Both the position numbers and the translations under genes were made by a program. The notes below the pieces were generated by a model that was given only the letters and a program-made list of their open reading frames with translations, made no database searches and was not told where the DNA came from. A stretch of 64,000 nt of DNA from Acanthacorydalis orientalis. Lineage: Eukaryota; Arthropoda; Insecta; Megaloptera; Corydalidae. Positions 50,450 to 63,768 of the stretch are shown here, piece by piece (the stretch's first letter is position 1; each line of letters opens with the position of its first letter). The DNA is taken from NCBI GenBank assembly GCA_034766995.1, contig CM068320.1, positions 6,752,501 through 6,816,500 on the forward strand, given 5' to 3'.

Positions 50450-51370
50450 ATGAAATTCTTTGTAAGTAATAAAAAGTGAAGTAAAAAATCACTTGTAACA
50501 AAATAATGCATATATTTGCATTATGTAAAATAAATATTTTTATTTGATTTTTTAAAACAAAATGTTATTTTTCGATATTTACAGATCGCCATCTCTTGCC
50601 TTTTGGCTGTCGCTGCTGCTAGCTGGCCAGTAGCTAACGTACATAACCATGGTGCCGTCATCGGCGCTCATGGAGTTCCATTGGAACCCGCCGCAAACGT
50701 AGCCGCCCGTGCTTTCCACCATGCCGCTCATGCCGAAGCTACTGCCCGTAACGCCGGTGCTGGTGCCTGGGCTGGTGATGCTCATGGTTGGGCTGGTAAC
50801 GGTTGGGCCGGTAACTGGGCTGGACATGGTGCCTACGCTGGAAACTATGCTTCTGGACACCTTTATGCTGGACCTCAACATTTGGCCGTCATTGGAGCTA
50901 ACGGAGTCCCAGTAGACACCCCCGCTAACAATGCCCGTCGTGCTTTCCACCACGCTGCTCACTCTGAAGCCGTCGCCCGCAACGGTGATGCTTACGGTCA
51001 TGGTGCCTTGGGATACGCCGCCCATGCCGCTCCAGTCGCTTGGGCTGGATATGCTGGACCCCAACATTTGGCCGTCATTGGAGCTAACGGAGTCCCAGTA
51101 GACACCCCCGCTAACAACGCCCGTCGTGCTTTCCACCACGCTGCTCACTCTGAAGCGGTCGCCCGCAACGGTGATGCTTACGGACACGGTGCTTGGGGAT
51201 ACGCCGCCCATGCCGCTCCAGTCGCCTGGGCTGGACACGCTGTCCCAGTTATCGGACACAATGGAGTCCCAGTCGACACCCCCGAAGTCGCTGCCGCTAA
51301 ATCCGCTCATTTCGCCGCCCACGCCGCCGCTGCCCACGGACACGGTTATGGACACGGACACGGATGGTAA
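50450..51370 (+). CDS. g10: cuticular protein with 18-residue motif, two central modules
   Basis: Exon 1 50450-50461 (MKFF), exon 2 50585-51370, intron 123 bases; 265 residues. Modules begin at 36, 113, 175 and 233; the two central ones are 62 residues apart and nearly identical, differing at AYGHGALGYA against AYGHGAWGYA. One GDAHGWA unit. The 3' half after the second central module is that of g8 (codons included, for example CCCGAAGTCGCTGCC), while the 5' half is that of g1 and g11. It is followed by a spacer homologous to that after g1. Confidence 0.92.
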
Positions 51371-51628
51371 TCACCGAAGAGTTTAGATATGAATTTTGTG
51401 ATGACTGTATATAGTAAATTATATTTTTTTTATGAAATATATACATATTTTTTAATTTAAACTAGTTTTTTATTTTATCGATAAAGTATGACATTAATAA
51501 TTGGTTGTATTACATTTATGATAAGCAAAATCCGAATGAATTTTAAAATTATGTAGTAAATCTATTTTTGACAGTTATTTATTTAAGAAAAATTAAATTA
51601 CCTGTATATTGTAATACACAATACATAT

Positions 51629-51691
<63 letters not shown>

Positions 51692-54600
51692 TAGATACAT
51701 ATAGATAGGTAGATATACATATAGATAGATAAATAGACATATACAGAGATAAATAGATAGATGGATTGATGTATATGTATATATACATACATACAGTTTA
51801 AATGTTGAGAAGATATTTCATTTTACATTAATTATTAATAATCAAAAATAGGATAAATGCATAATTAATCCAGGAACTGATTAAATTCGGTTGCATAAAT
51901 GAATTTTACAGTCGTTCAATTTACATATAAGTATATATATATATATATATAATTACATTGACAATGTAAAATTTACATCTCAAAAACACTTTTATGAAGC
52001 CACTAAATTGTATTTATCATTAGTTTATTAAGTTTAAAACATACTTCCTTATAAAAGAGTACATTTTATTTATTGTTTATTTATTATTTCATTACGAGTG
52101 CTGTAAGCAAAATTGATGTTATTTTAAATATAATGTACATTATTTTATTTATCATAGGTGTAGAGACAACTAAATTTATAATTTAGTTTTTATAAATCTA
52201 AAATCTTTATTAAAATATAAAGTAGGGCTGTCGCAACTATTTAAGATAAACGAAAATACAATTTGTATATTTCTGTATACTGTAAGTTTCAATCTATAAT
52301 AGTTCTATAATAATTTTGACTTTATTTTAAATATGTGTATATATGATCATCATCATCTGCAGTCTCTTTCTGTCGATCTCTGGATGAAAGTTGCTCCCAA
52401 AACATTCCAATTTAAACGATTCAACGCCTGTCTTTTTCATAAATTTTCTTATGTTCTTACCCCATCTGTAGACTGATATTTTTCTATGTATTTTAAAATT
52501 TTTTGTTTCATAATCAATAATTTCTCTTGTTCATTAAATGTTTTCTCTTCTTGCAATATAACCCTCTTATTTCCATTTCAAACACTTCATTCTTCGTATT
52601 ATGTCAGTAATTCCAGTTGGTTTTCGTATCCATACTATTCTTCTTTTATCTCTTCTTGTTATTCACAACATACTTCTTTGTGTTGTTTTAAGTTTTTGCA
52701 TTGTTTTAGCATTAAGAAAAATGATTACAGGAGAAATACATTGTTAGAATACATACCTTCTCTACAAACCAATTGGGATTTTCATTGTTATATATAAATA
52801 TGTGTATATATATATATATATATTCTTTACACATTACTGTAAAAATGAAGACAATTGAGATAAACAGTAAGTATAAAATAATCAAATCCTGTGTAACCAA
52901 GTGGGCCTTGAGTATACTCTCCAGCGAGTACAGAACGCTAACGCGCACGACTTATATCACAGAAAAAATCGGATTGTTTCTTGAATCGAGATTTTTCTAA
53001 GAGATATAGTAATTTATTGGCCCGCAACCCGAATTAGTTGCTCTTACAGTTTATCCAGCGCAATTTCAAAATTCCTGCAAGAATACCATTTTATTGATCA
53101 GTATGTAGTGTTAGAAAACGAAAGAAAGGAAACTACCTCATCATATCTTGATTTTCGAAGCAAGTAGCCTTTGCCATTTGTGCAGGAGAATTTTGCTTCG
53201 AGGTCGGTTTTTTTACATCACGTGTGAGTACGTTCTTGCTACCCTCAGCTGCACCATATGGTCACAATGGTCGTTGTCTGATATGCACATCGAGCGTAAA
53301 AATTCAGAGGTTATGATACAGAATGGTGTTTTGCATTAGGCCAGATCCACATAAGCGGCTATTCGCCGAATGCTGTTCGCCTAGTGTTGTTCGCCGACCG
53401 ATAATAAACGGCCCAGATGTGCATATCTATATTGAACAAATGTGCCTACAGTGTAGATGAGGTGCATCTTTCAGTATATGCAGATGCTTGTTCCCTTTCA
53501 TTCGTGACAAAAGACAGACACCAGATGGGAACAACGAATACTGAACATTCGCTTAAACATTCGTTTTCGCAGATACATCTATACATTCGGCGTTCGGGTA
53601 AATTTTACTTGGTGTTCGGCAAATAGCCGCATGTGTGGCCCCGGCTTCAAGTAGTGTGCCTCGACAATTATATTCATAAACCGAGTTTTGAAACTCCTAT
53701 AATTGCTTCATAACCATTGAGTGGTAAACTCAAGTCGGACTCGCATACTTCATGATCGGCCAAATAAAGTCAAGAGAGAATATATGTTTAGTCTATGTTT
53801 GTATATATGTTTACTCACTTCATGCGTATCACTTCTGAGGACAAAGTAATGTCCTATATCAAACATCATTTTTATTTGAAAATATTGTGTGAATTACAAT
53901 CCATGTTGTCATATTTAAAATAATGTTCGATGTTCACAAATTATTAGAAAATACAGTTATATCGTTCTTTTTGATAAATGTATTGAAAAAAGTTATAAAT
54001 AGAAGGGAGAAATCAATGTGATAATAAGATAATAAATATGTTTTCTTACTGTAAATTGTGGATGTGTAAGGACCCCGGTATATAAAAAAAAAGAATGTTT
54101 TATACATACTACAATATCTCAGAGTTTGTATCAAATTAAAAACAGTTGATGAAAGTATTTCAGTATATTTACTTGTTTTCATTGACATTATTAATAGTGT
54201 ACAATTAAAATAAATAAATAATATAATTTTTTCAAAAAATAAATATCATTTTGTTTCAAATTTAAATGTTTATTTTTATTAAATGAAATATTTGCACTGA
54301 TAAATAAAACATATCGAGTGTTATAACAGCGCCATTACATTAAATAATTTGAGATAAACACTATAATTTCGTTTTAACTACATAAAATATCAACATTCAT
54401 ATAATTTCACACAACATATCGAAACAAGAAGAATATGTTGTCTTGACAATACTTTCATAATCATAAAATGTTATCTTCAAACATCCCAAACGTATAATCA
54501 CATTTTGTATTCTATTATGTGACATGGTATTTTATTTGTGTTAGAATATAAGTACATTAAAACACATACAGTGCTTAATAAAAGAAGTAATTGATAAAAC

Positions 54601-54960
54601 TAATATAAATTATTCTTAAACACTTATATTTATATCAATTTCTCAGGTATAAAAGTATTTTGGAGCTTAATAAATAATTAATATTTTTAAAAATAGAAAT
54701 AGTTTTTATAAGAAATAATACGGATTTTCTTATTAAAAATACAATAATTATTTTTTGAAGTGAAATAATTAGTATTTTTGTTTTTACAATCAAATATTCA
54801 ATTTAATGAAACAATCAATATCAAATTTAATTAAAACAATAACTAACAATTATTTCTATTTAATATCAAATGCTTGTTTGTATCTATACACACACACGCA
54901 CTCGCATATATATATATATATATACATATGAAAAAAATGTTTTCCTTAATCGGATAGCGG
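51371..54960. repeat. g10-g11 intergenic block, direct copy of the g1-g2 block
   Basis: Matches 2820-6850 in order: the TCCAGGAACTGATTAAATTC region near 51870, GCAAAATTGATGTTA near 52107, the LINE tail at 52340-52660, GCGAGTACAGAACGCTAACG near 52925, the CGCCGAATGCTGTTCGCCTA stretch near 53364 (near 4778 in the g1 copy), GATCGGCCAAATAAAGTC near 53753, and TCTATACACACACACGCACT near 54883. (TA)n tracts at 51642-51690, 51934-51950 and 52802-52822. No gene supported; the open frames at 52486-53626 have no family match. Confidence 0.85.
52340..52660 (-). mobile_element. LINE RT C-terminal tail relic, duplicated copy
   Basis: Third same-orientation copy of the relic at 3780-4140, better preserved around CTGGATGAAAGTTGCTCCC. 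Broken by stops. Confidence 0.55.
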
Positions 54961-55052
54961 ATGTTTAAGAACCAATGTCAACGATATTGAAACAAGTTCT
55001 ACACCTTTGAATGTTTTTCAACTACTATGTGTTATTTTCGATACAGTTAGAA

Positions 55053-55212
55053 TTGACATTGTAGATGTACTATAATAAACAGTGAAAGGAACCGAAAACC
55101 CCGCCACTGAATACTTCACTCGATTTACTGTATATAAAAGCAAGTGGAAATTAACTGAAAACTACACTTGCTATACAGTCCTAATTGGAGGTACTCAAGC
55201 TATACAGTCAAC
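55053..55212 (+). promoter_or_regulatory. g11 promoter and 5' leader
   Basis: TTGACATTGT 55053-55062, GAAAGG 55084-55089, CCCCGCCAC 55099-55107, TATAAAA 55133-55139, ACACTTGCTATACAG, TCCTAATTGGAGGTA. Near-identical to the g2 promoter, as expected if g10-g11 copies g1-g2. Confidence 0.75.
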
Positions 55213-56136
55213 ATGAAATTCTTTGTAAGTAATAATAAGTGAAGTGAAAAATCACTTGTAACAAAATAATACATATATTTGCATTATGTAAAATAAATAT
55301 TAATATTTGATTTTTTTTTTGAACTAAATGTTATTTTTCGATATTTACAGATTGCTATCTCTTGCCTTTTGGCTGTCGCTGCTGCCAGCTGGCCAGTAGC
55401 TAACGTACATAACCATGGTGCCGTCATCGGCGCTCATGGAGTTCCATTGGAACCCGCCGCAAACGTAGCCGCCCGTGCTTTCCACCATGCCGCTCATGCC
55501 GAAGCTACTGCCCGTAACGCCGGTGCTGGTGCCTGGGCTGGTGATGCTCATGGTTGGGCTGGTAACGATTGGGCCGGTAACTGGGCTGGACATGGTGCCT
55601 ACGCTGGAAACTATGCTTCTGGACACCTTTATGCTGGACCTCAACATTTGGCCGTCATTGGAGCTAACGGAGTCCCAGTAGACACCCCCGCTAACAATGC
55701 CCGTCGTGCTTTCCACCACGCTGCTCACTCTGAAGCCGTCGCCCGCAACGGTGATGCTTACGGTCATGGTGCCTTGGGATACGCCGCCCATGCCGCTCCA
55801 GTCGCTTGGGCTGGATACGCTGGACCCCAACATTTGGCCGTCATTGGAGCTAACGGAGTTCCAGTAGACACCCCCGCTAACAATGCCCGTCGTGCTTTCC
55901 ACCACGCTGCTCACTCTGAAGCCGTCGCCCGCAACGGTGATGCTTACGGACACGGTGCTTGGGGATACGCCGCCCATGCCGCTCCAGTCGCCTGGGCTGG
56001 ACACGCTGTCCCAGTTATCGGACACAATGGAGTTCCAGTCGACACCCCCGAAGTCGCTGCCGCTAAATCCGCTCATTTCGCTGCCCACGCCGCCGCTTCC
56101 CACGGACACGGTTATGGACACGGACACGGATGGTAA
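55213..56136 (+). CDS. g11: cuticular protein with 18-residue motif, two central modules
   Basis: Exon 1 55213-55224 (MKFF), exon 2 55351-56136, intron 126 bases; 265 residues. Same module spacing as g10. Distinctive: GNDWAGNWAG (Asp for Gly in the spacer), and AAASHGHG (Ser for Ala) at the tail, which is shared with g4. The intron matches g2, g7 and g8. Its 3' flank is the inverted match of the g7 flank. Confidence 0.92.
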
Positions 56137-57625
56137 TCACCGAAGAGTTTAGATATGAATTTTGTGATGACTGTATATAGTAAATTATATTTTTTTATGA
56201 AATATATACATATTTTTTAATGAACTTTGTGTTGTTTTTTTCTCAACTAAATATATAATGTAGCTCTGCTATTCCCAAGCAATAATATTTTGTTAAAATT
56301 ACAAATTAATATTGATGACAAATGTAAAATAAGCAGTTTTTTCTGATAAATAGACCCACATTTTTTATACTTTTCTATTTATGTAAAGAAAATTATTAAA
56401 TTCTTACTACATGACAGTTGTTTTCAAAAGAAAATTAAATCACCTTATCTAATAAATAATGTCAAGAAATCATAGTCAATGTACAATTAATAACAAGTAG
56501 TTAACTTCCAATAACAAAATGTATCGTTCTGAAAAACTTTTAATTCAAATCAATTACACACACACACTATATATATATATATATATATATGTATATACTT
56601 TGAAATATAAATAAAAAATAACGGATCACATTAAACTATTGGTTTTCATTTGTATACAATTCTATAACGTATATTATATCTACAAGGGTCTAGAACAAAT
56701 ATTGTGAAATGCGTTAAACAAGTTTTGTAGAAAAAATATATTTTTTTCGCAGTATAAATATTTCCATAAAAAAAGAATACGAAACATTTTTTTCACATAT
56801 TGACTCTTAGATTTTGTAAACATCTCGGAATAATTAGGTAATTAATGATGATAGTTATCCGTACTCTCTAAACCATTAATATGCATTCTCTCAGTCCAAG
56901 TAAACTAAGTAAAACAATTTATAAGTGACCTAAGTAAAATAATTTATTAAATTATAATTTATTAAATAATATTTTTAAAAAATAAAGAAGTTGAGCATAA
57001 TGATAATTATTTAGATAAGAGACAATTATAAGATCTAAAGAAGGTATATTTTTAGAGTGTAAATTCAACACTATTTATTTTAGACAATTTGTGATAACTA
57101 GCGTTGTAATCATATTGTCTTGAGTTTGTTGACAATTTTCAGGAACAAAGCAGAGAACTCATGTTTTTGGAATAAATATGTTAAAAAAACATGAAAGTAT
57201 AAAAATATTTTGTAGTGTAAATGACAATGATGATCGTACTATTTTTATATACAGGAAAAGTTTTAACAAAAATAAAAAAATATGCTTAACGAAATGAAAT
57301 AAAATATGCCGTGTAAAATTTAAATAATATCTGCATTCGATATAAGCAATGAATTAAAAATAAAATTATAATCTTAATTTTATATCATTAAGTTGAAGTT
57401 ATTGATAAATTAAAATTAATTTTTTTTACAACTAATATTTTTTTCATTTATCTGACAAAAAACTTCAATAATTATTTATTGATCAATTTCATTATTGCAT
57501 ATGTACATTAAGAGGAATACCATCTTGTATTTCATAAAAATGTTATCATCACTCTCAAAAGTTATATCGTTCTTTATCAAAATGATCAATGTACAATTAT
57601 GTACTTTTAACAAATATTTAAGTGA

Positions 57626-57669
<44 letters not shown>

Positions 57670-57800
57670 ATAGTTATATATATATATATAGATATATATG
57701 TGAAGGGTTAGCGTAAAATAAATTTCGTATTAGTATTATACCAAAACCTCCAATAATTAAAAAAAAATAATTTATTGCGTCAAGAAAATTAACTGTACTA
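56137..57800. repeat. g11 3' flank, inverted copy of the g7 3' flank
   Basis: Pairs with 37000-38660 (see there). The first 80 bases are the shared 3' UTR. (TA)n at 56569-56590 and 57629-57690. No gene. Confidence 0.8.
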
Positions 57801-58244
57801 CATTTACTATTTTTATTAAAAACCCATTCCATGAAAAAAAGTCATAACCAAATTATTGGAAAATTAAACTTAATACATTTCTTATAAAATGTACTATTTT
57901 TTTTAATGTTTATTAACTTATCGTTTCAATATGTTAGTTATATAGTATATTTGCTTTACTGTAAAATGAAAGTGTTTTATTTAAAATCTGTTCGTTTTAT
58001 TTTTTTAATTTATATCTTAATTAACTGATAGAATCTTCATTAAAGTAGTAAATAACAAAAAAAATATTTTGTACCTATACATATATTTAAACGGTTAATT
58101 TAAATCTCACAAGTTTTATATATTTATAAAAGATTGTGTTGATCATTTTTTAAATAATTATATTAAGACTGTCTTAACTTATTTATTTTAATTAATGAAT
58201 ATATTATTTTTAGATTAAATTCAAATCATTTCTACACACACACA

Positions 58245-58288
<44 letters not shown>

Positions 58289-58611
58289 GTGTGTGTGGTT
58301 GTCTGTACATTTATTTTCGAGTTAGCACGTTTAATAATTTTATAATTCAGAACATTATTCAGAAGTCACTTTATATTAGCCAAAGATCGATAATAATCTG
58401 ATCCAATTGCTTAATACTAATATTGAATTCTTGGTAAATGAAATCATCATCAAGCACCTGTATTAAAATTCCACCTTACCAAAGTACTTTAGTAACGCCT
58501 TTCCTGACTCACACCCTGACTTGTACGTATGTTACTTACTACTTACGTTTGCATGTTGTGGTCTTTCAATACTCCATACCTTTAACACCTTGATTTAAAA
58601 TTTTTTCTGTG

Positions 58612-58675
<64 letters not shown>

Positions 58676-59139
58676 AATCATGGAAGAGGCCTTTATTGAG
58701 CAGTGGATTGACCGAAGATGATGATGATGTATATATATATATATAGGTTAGGTTATGTTTAAGGGGGGAGGAAGCTATCTTGCCTCTCGGCACTTAGATT
58801 CGAAGTCCATTATGTCTTCCTTCGACTTGATCAAAACTACTCGGGAAGTCTCGCTTCCTTCCAGAAGCCTATCAGCATGCCCGAGTTTATAGACCCTAGT
58901 CCGGCCGCGGTGAGGAAAAACTCCCCAAACCATCGCCGCCTCAAATTGAACCATGCCGGACATTCCGCGAAGAGCTGAATGGGGGTCTCGTTGCTCCCCA
59001 CACCATCTACACTTCTCCTCCGTCCTTCGGTCGTGTATATGTTCGTGGTAGCTTAAGCTCCCATGTCCTGTGACAATTCGCACCAGGAGCCGGGAGAAGG
59101 ATCTGCCACTTGTATAGATTCTCTTGGTCCAGTCCTTAG

Positions 59140-59181
<42 letters not shown>

Positions 59182-61398
59182 CAGATCCAAAAATTGTATA
59201 TTTTTCTACTAATATACTCGTACTTCATCATTATGAAAACGTCTCAAATTTATTATACTTTATATAATAGTAATTCTCTGTTATAACTAATAGTTTTGGA
59301 AACTATGTCACTTGTAAAAGTATCGCTGGGTTAATATGTTTTGAATATCAAGAATTTCTTAAAAAAAATATTACATAGGATAATATCATCATCTACATAT
59401 ATATGTATATATATATATATATGCGTGTGTGTGTATGATTGTGTTTGTTTGTGTGGTGACAAAAGAATTTAATACTTTGTTAATATATTTATAGTATTAT
59501 TAATGAGAGAAAAAATAAAAGGATTTGATTCTAATGTATATATATATATATATGAAAGCTGCTAGAAGGATACTAAATCACATATAATTAAAAACTTTAA
59601 TGTCAAAACATGGAACACATCAAAGAATATGCATATACTTTTTATAACCTTTTCATTCAGATTCAATCATATCCTGTTCTTTCAATTCTGAACTGAAATA
59701 TTTGACAATTGAACTTTTTCATTATATTTTTTCAAAGACTGAACGAATGTCAATATTTTTTTCTTTTAGTGGTGTTTTAGTATGTTTGTTACATAAAATA
59801 TATACGATTTAAAAAAAATATTTTAAGTAAAACCGTTCTTTTTATTACCTTGTACTCGTATTAACATCGTAGTTAACTATTTTTACCTTTTTTGAGTATT
59901 AAATAATAAAAAAATATTTTATACTTAAAAAATCTTTCAAATATTTAATATTAACTTATAAAAATTCTATGCATTTAGGAACATTTGTTTTCCACTTAAT
60001 TAATTAGTTTCTATTCTATTTTTTTAATATGTATATATACATATTATTTTTACTCATTTTTTTATTAATTACAAATTCAGTTTGAAGAGTAACTTGGTTC
60101 GATTTAATGACAACAGCTTCAGTTTCAAAATTTAATTTTCGACATAATTTCCTCGAAGCTCAACACTTTAGTCTTCTCGTTTATCCAGGTTTGCGATTCC
60201 CTCCAGGAAGTGGGTTTCTTTGGGGTCCTCAAAATAATTTGTTTATAAATTTTTAGTCCCGATCTTTCTGAATTATTCGATTTTCTATTTTTTAAAGTTT
60301 TTTCGCCATGTATGTCAGGAGATTTAGATAGATTTTAGATAACTTAATTGTCTAAAACAGATATATATTGAGGTTAAGGGGCGCATCGACAGCTAAGTTC
60401 ATTAGCGTGGAACCACACATACGAAAAGAAATTAATTATCTGAAATCTATTTGAAGATAGCGCACGTCCCAGAATTGGTAGTGAAAAACAGGATCACAAA
60501 TTATTCAAGAACACGAATGGTATCAGCAGAATTAACAATCGTATCATATATAAATACATGATTATAATGTATTGTTCAAATTTCTGGTAAATCCATAAAA
60601 AGAAAAGAAATTTAGTCCTAAAATTTCTTCCTTGATAGATTCTTGTTTAATGACTTAATTTATAAACTAAAATTAGATTTTTTTATTTGATTCAATAATT
60701 CCTAACCCAAATACTTATCATCACATCACTTAAGCTACGACGGCATTACACTTCTTTAAAATAACTAAAATATAATCATTACATATTTAATTAAAAATTG
60801 TCGGGATGTAGACATTTTTATTTCTTTAATAAGAAGTAAATACAACAATACGACGAGCTAATAATATAATATAAAATATTTTACTATTGAATATAAAAAC
60901 TAAATAATATAAAAACAGTATCCAATAAAATCAATTAAATAACTTGTTGAAATTATTTTCACATGGTTGGATCTAGTATGATAGACTGATAGGTATAAAT
61001 TAATAATTATCAAATGAACTAACACTACAGAACTGTTTAAAATAAATTAAATCACATTTTTTAGATATTAACATAATACACACATAAATTACTTTTAATA
61101 TGTATTTAAAAGTCATTTATATATATGTATATATATATATATATACAAATAAATATATACCCATACACATTGATTAAAATATATTTAACGGTATAAAAAT
61201 TCGCTTTATAATTGATAATAATTCTAATATTTATTTTCAATTATCCCATATAATAAATCAATTAAAATCCATAAAGTAGATGAGAAATGAAAACTAATTT
61301 CGTATGACTGATTTTTTTTAATATAACTAAAATATCAATAACTTATAACTCTTAATTTTTTCAAATTTAATTCTAAAATAATATCTAAAATCACTCTG

Positions 61399-61454
<56 letters not shown>

Positions 61455-62150
61455 TTTATCAATTTTCAATATTATTAATGCAAATTACTATTCCGAATCT
61501 ATAAACATTAAGACAAATAATTTATTGAAAACAACTATTTTATATATAACTGCCGAATAGCTATGATTTTTATTTCTAAAAGTGGGGAATATATCTTTCT
61601 TCATTAAAAATTACGTTAAAAAGTAAAAGTGTTTTTATAATCAAGTTAAATATTCTATTTTAACAGTACGTTTATTATAACCTTAATTTAATATGTATGT
61701 GTATTTATTTAAAAATGTAATAGTACTTTCAATATTTCAATATTGAAGGTAATTGAATGGCCGAGATAATTGTCTTTATGTATTTTTTATGTAGACATTA
61801 TTGATGAATTAGACTTAAATTTATATTAATTGTGTATGAAAATATTTGCTATAAACAAATAACTAATATGTCAGCGGTATAATTTTAAATAACACATAAA
61901 ATATTCTCAATTTCCATTGTATTATTTTAAATTTGTCTTTTCATTATAATTATTCAAGTATATAAATAAGAATTATACCCACATTGTTTATTTCTGAATT
62001 GTTTTTCCCTTCCAAGTTAACAAAATATTAAATGTGTTTGATATAATCAACTCTATAACGTACTCAAATACCATGCTCAATACAATATACACAGTAATTC
62101 GGTTTAAATTCATTAAAGATTTTCATCCATTTTTATAATAAATATAATCA

Positions 62151-62193
<43 letters not shown>

Positions 62194-62351
62194 ATATATA
62201 TATATATATGTACATTATTAAATTTAATTTTACATTTACTAAATAATTTAATTTACTTATCTTGTCTTTTCTATATAATAATACAAATATTATAAGTTTT
62301 TACATATAAACCAATTTTTTGCTCCAGAGATTTTCTTCATGAATGTTCTAA

Positions 62352-62412
<61 letters not shown>

Positions 62413-62580
62413 AATATTATTTCATAATCGTTTATTTATTTTATGATATTATATTTGTAACAAAAAGTTTTAAAATCAGAATTTATATTAATAGAAAATA
62501 TCATTGAAAACGTAAATAGCTAATATATTTTTCAGAATAGTATAATGAATTACATAATATACGGAGAAAGTAATGAAATG
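57801..62580. other. AT-rich intergenic DNA between g11 and g12
   Basis: Besides the R1-like tail at 58740-59145 I see no gene. (TA)n tracts at about 58246-58286, 58615-58666, 59141-59177, 61401-61447, 62153-62210 and 62357-62409. The stretch 60060-60480 is less repetitive and slightly GC-richer but shows no open frame or family. Confidence 0.6.
58740..59145 (-). mobile_element. R1-like LINE 3' end, ending in TTAGG-type sequence
   Basis: From 59145 leftwards the minus strand reads WTKRIYTSGRSFSRLLVRIV, then TGHGSLSYHEHIHDRR and EEKCRWCG in one frame, then after a one-base frameshift NETPIQLFAECPAWFNLRRR. Together this is the C-terminal CCHC region (C-x2-C ... H/Q-x4-C) of R1-group LINEs; the His position is Gln here. 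The 3' end runs into CATAACCTAACC (58738-58752), two telomere-type units, and then (TA)n. Confidence 0.78.
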
Positions 62581-62604
62581 TCCTTCAATTGCCGTTTTAT
62601 TCAG

Positions 62605-62694
62605 CTGCAGTTAAAACATATAAATACAGATGTATATTCAATATTCGTCACTTGTTTTACAGTCCTATTTGGAGGTACAACAAATTATATCAGA
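62605..62694 (+). promoter_or_regulatory. g12 promoter and 5' leader
   Basis: TATAAAT at 62619-62625, TCACTTG with the A at 62650 as the inferred start of transcription (31 bases on), and TCCTATTTGGAGGTA in the leader. The GAAAGG/CCCCGC/TTGACATTGT elements of the other genes are not present at the expected places. The leader element is therefore the only part of the regulatory unit conserved across the whole array. Confidence 0.7.
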
Positions 62695-63514
62695 ATGAAA
62701 TTCTTCGTAAGTAGACAAATTGAAAATGTATTCATGTAATAATAGCTAACCGACTTTGAAAATAACTTTACTGATTTGTTATCAGGTTGCTGTATCTTGC
62801 ATTCTTGCCGTCGCTTCGGCCGGTTTGATTGCTCCTGTTCATCATACAACCGTTATTGGAGCTCATGGAGTCCCATTAGAATCAGCTGAAAATGTTGCCG
62901 CCCGTGCTTTCCATCATGCTGCTCATGCCGAAGCTGCTTCTCTCCACCAAAACGCCGCTGCCCATGCCGCCCCATGGTCTGGAGATGCTCACGGTTGGGC
63001 TGGTGATAACGTTGCCTGGGTCGCTCCAGTAGCCACCCATGTTGCTCATGCTGAACCCGTCCACCAATGGACTGGACCTCAACATTTACCCGTAATTGGT
63101 CACAATGGTGTCCCAGTCGATACACACGAAAACAGTGCTCGTCGTGCTTTCCACCATGCTGCCCACGCTGAAGCTGTTGCCCGTAACGGTGACCACGCTG
63201 TCGCTCATGACAATGTTTGGGGATACGCTGCCCAAGCTACTCCAGTAGTCTATGGTGCTCATGTCGAACCTGTACACCAATGGACCGGACCCCAACATTT
63301 AGCCGTTATTGGAGCTAATGGAGTTCCAGTCGACACTCATGAAAACACTGCTCGCCGTGCGTTCCACCACGCTGCTCATAGTGAAGCTGTTGCTCGTAAT
63401 GGAGATCATGCCGTCGCTCACGACAATGTCTGGGCTTCCGGATACGCTGCTCACGCTACCCCAGTAGCTTGGGGAACCCACGCAGTTTCTTATTCTCATG
63501 GTCATCAATGGTGA
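62695..63514 (+). CDS. g12: divergent cuticular protein of the same family
   Basis: Exon 1 62695-62706 (MKFF), exon 2 62786-63514, intron only 79 bases (GTAAGT ... ATCAG); 246 residues. The signal peptide is MKFFVAVSCILAVASA, cut before GLIAPVHH. Three modules: PLESAENVAARAFHHAAH from residue 34, then two PVDTHEN(S/T)ARRAFHHAAH units, each preceded by EPVHQWTGPQHL. The DTHEN form replaces DTPAN, and the C-terminal PEVAAAK module is absent; the protein ends SYSHGHQW. One GDAHGWA unit is present. AATAAA at 63576-63581 follows the stop by about 60 bases. It is not homogenised with g1-g11 and may resemble the ancestral two-module form or serve another stage. Confidence 0.92.
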
Positions 63515-63719
63515 AAAGTGATTACAGTATAATGCAATCATATTGTTTTGCATTCTGTTTATAATTTGTTGAACTAATAAATTTATTTTTCATATATAAA
63601 CTAAGGTTTTATTTATGCTACTTTTTATTTCATATCATTTATTTCATTATAATAATTTAAAGCGTGTTAAGTTTTATAAAAGTAATTATTATAATTTTCG
63701 ATAATGTTTCCACCCCTCT

Positions 63720-63768
<49 letters not shown>

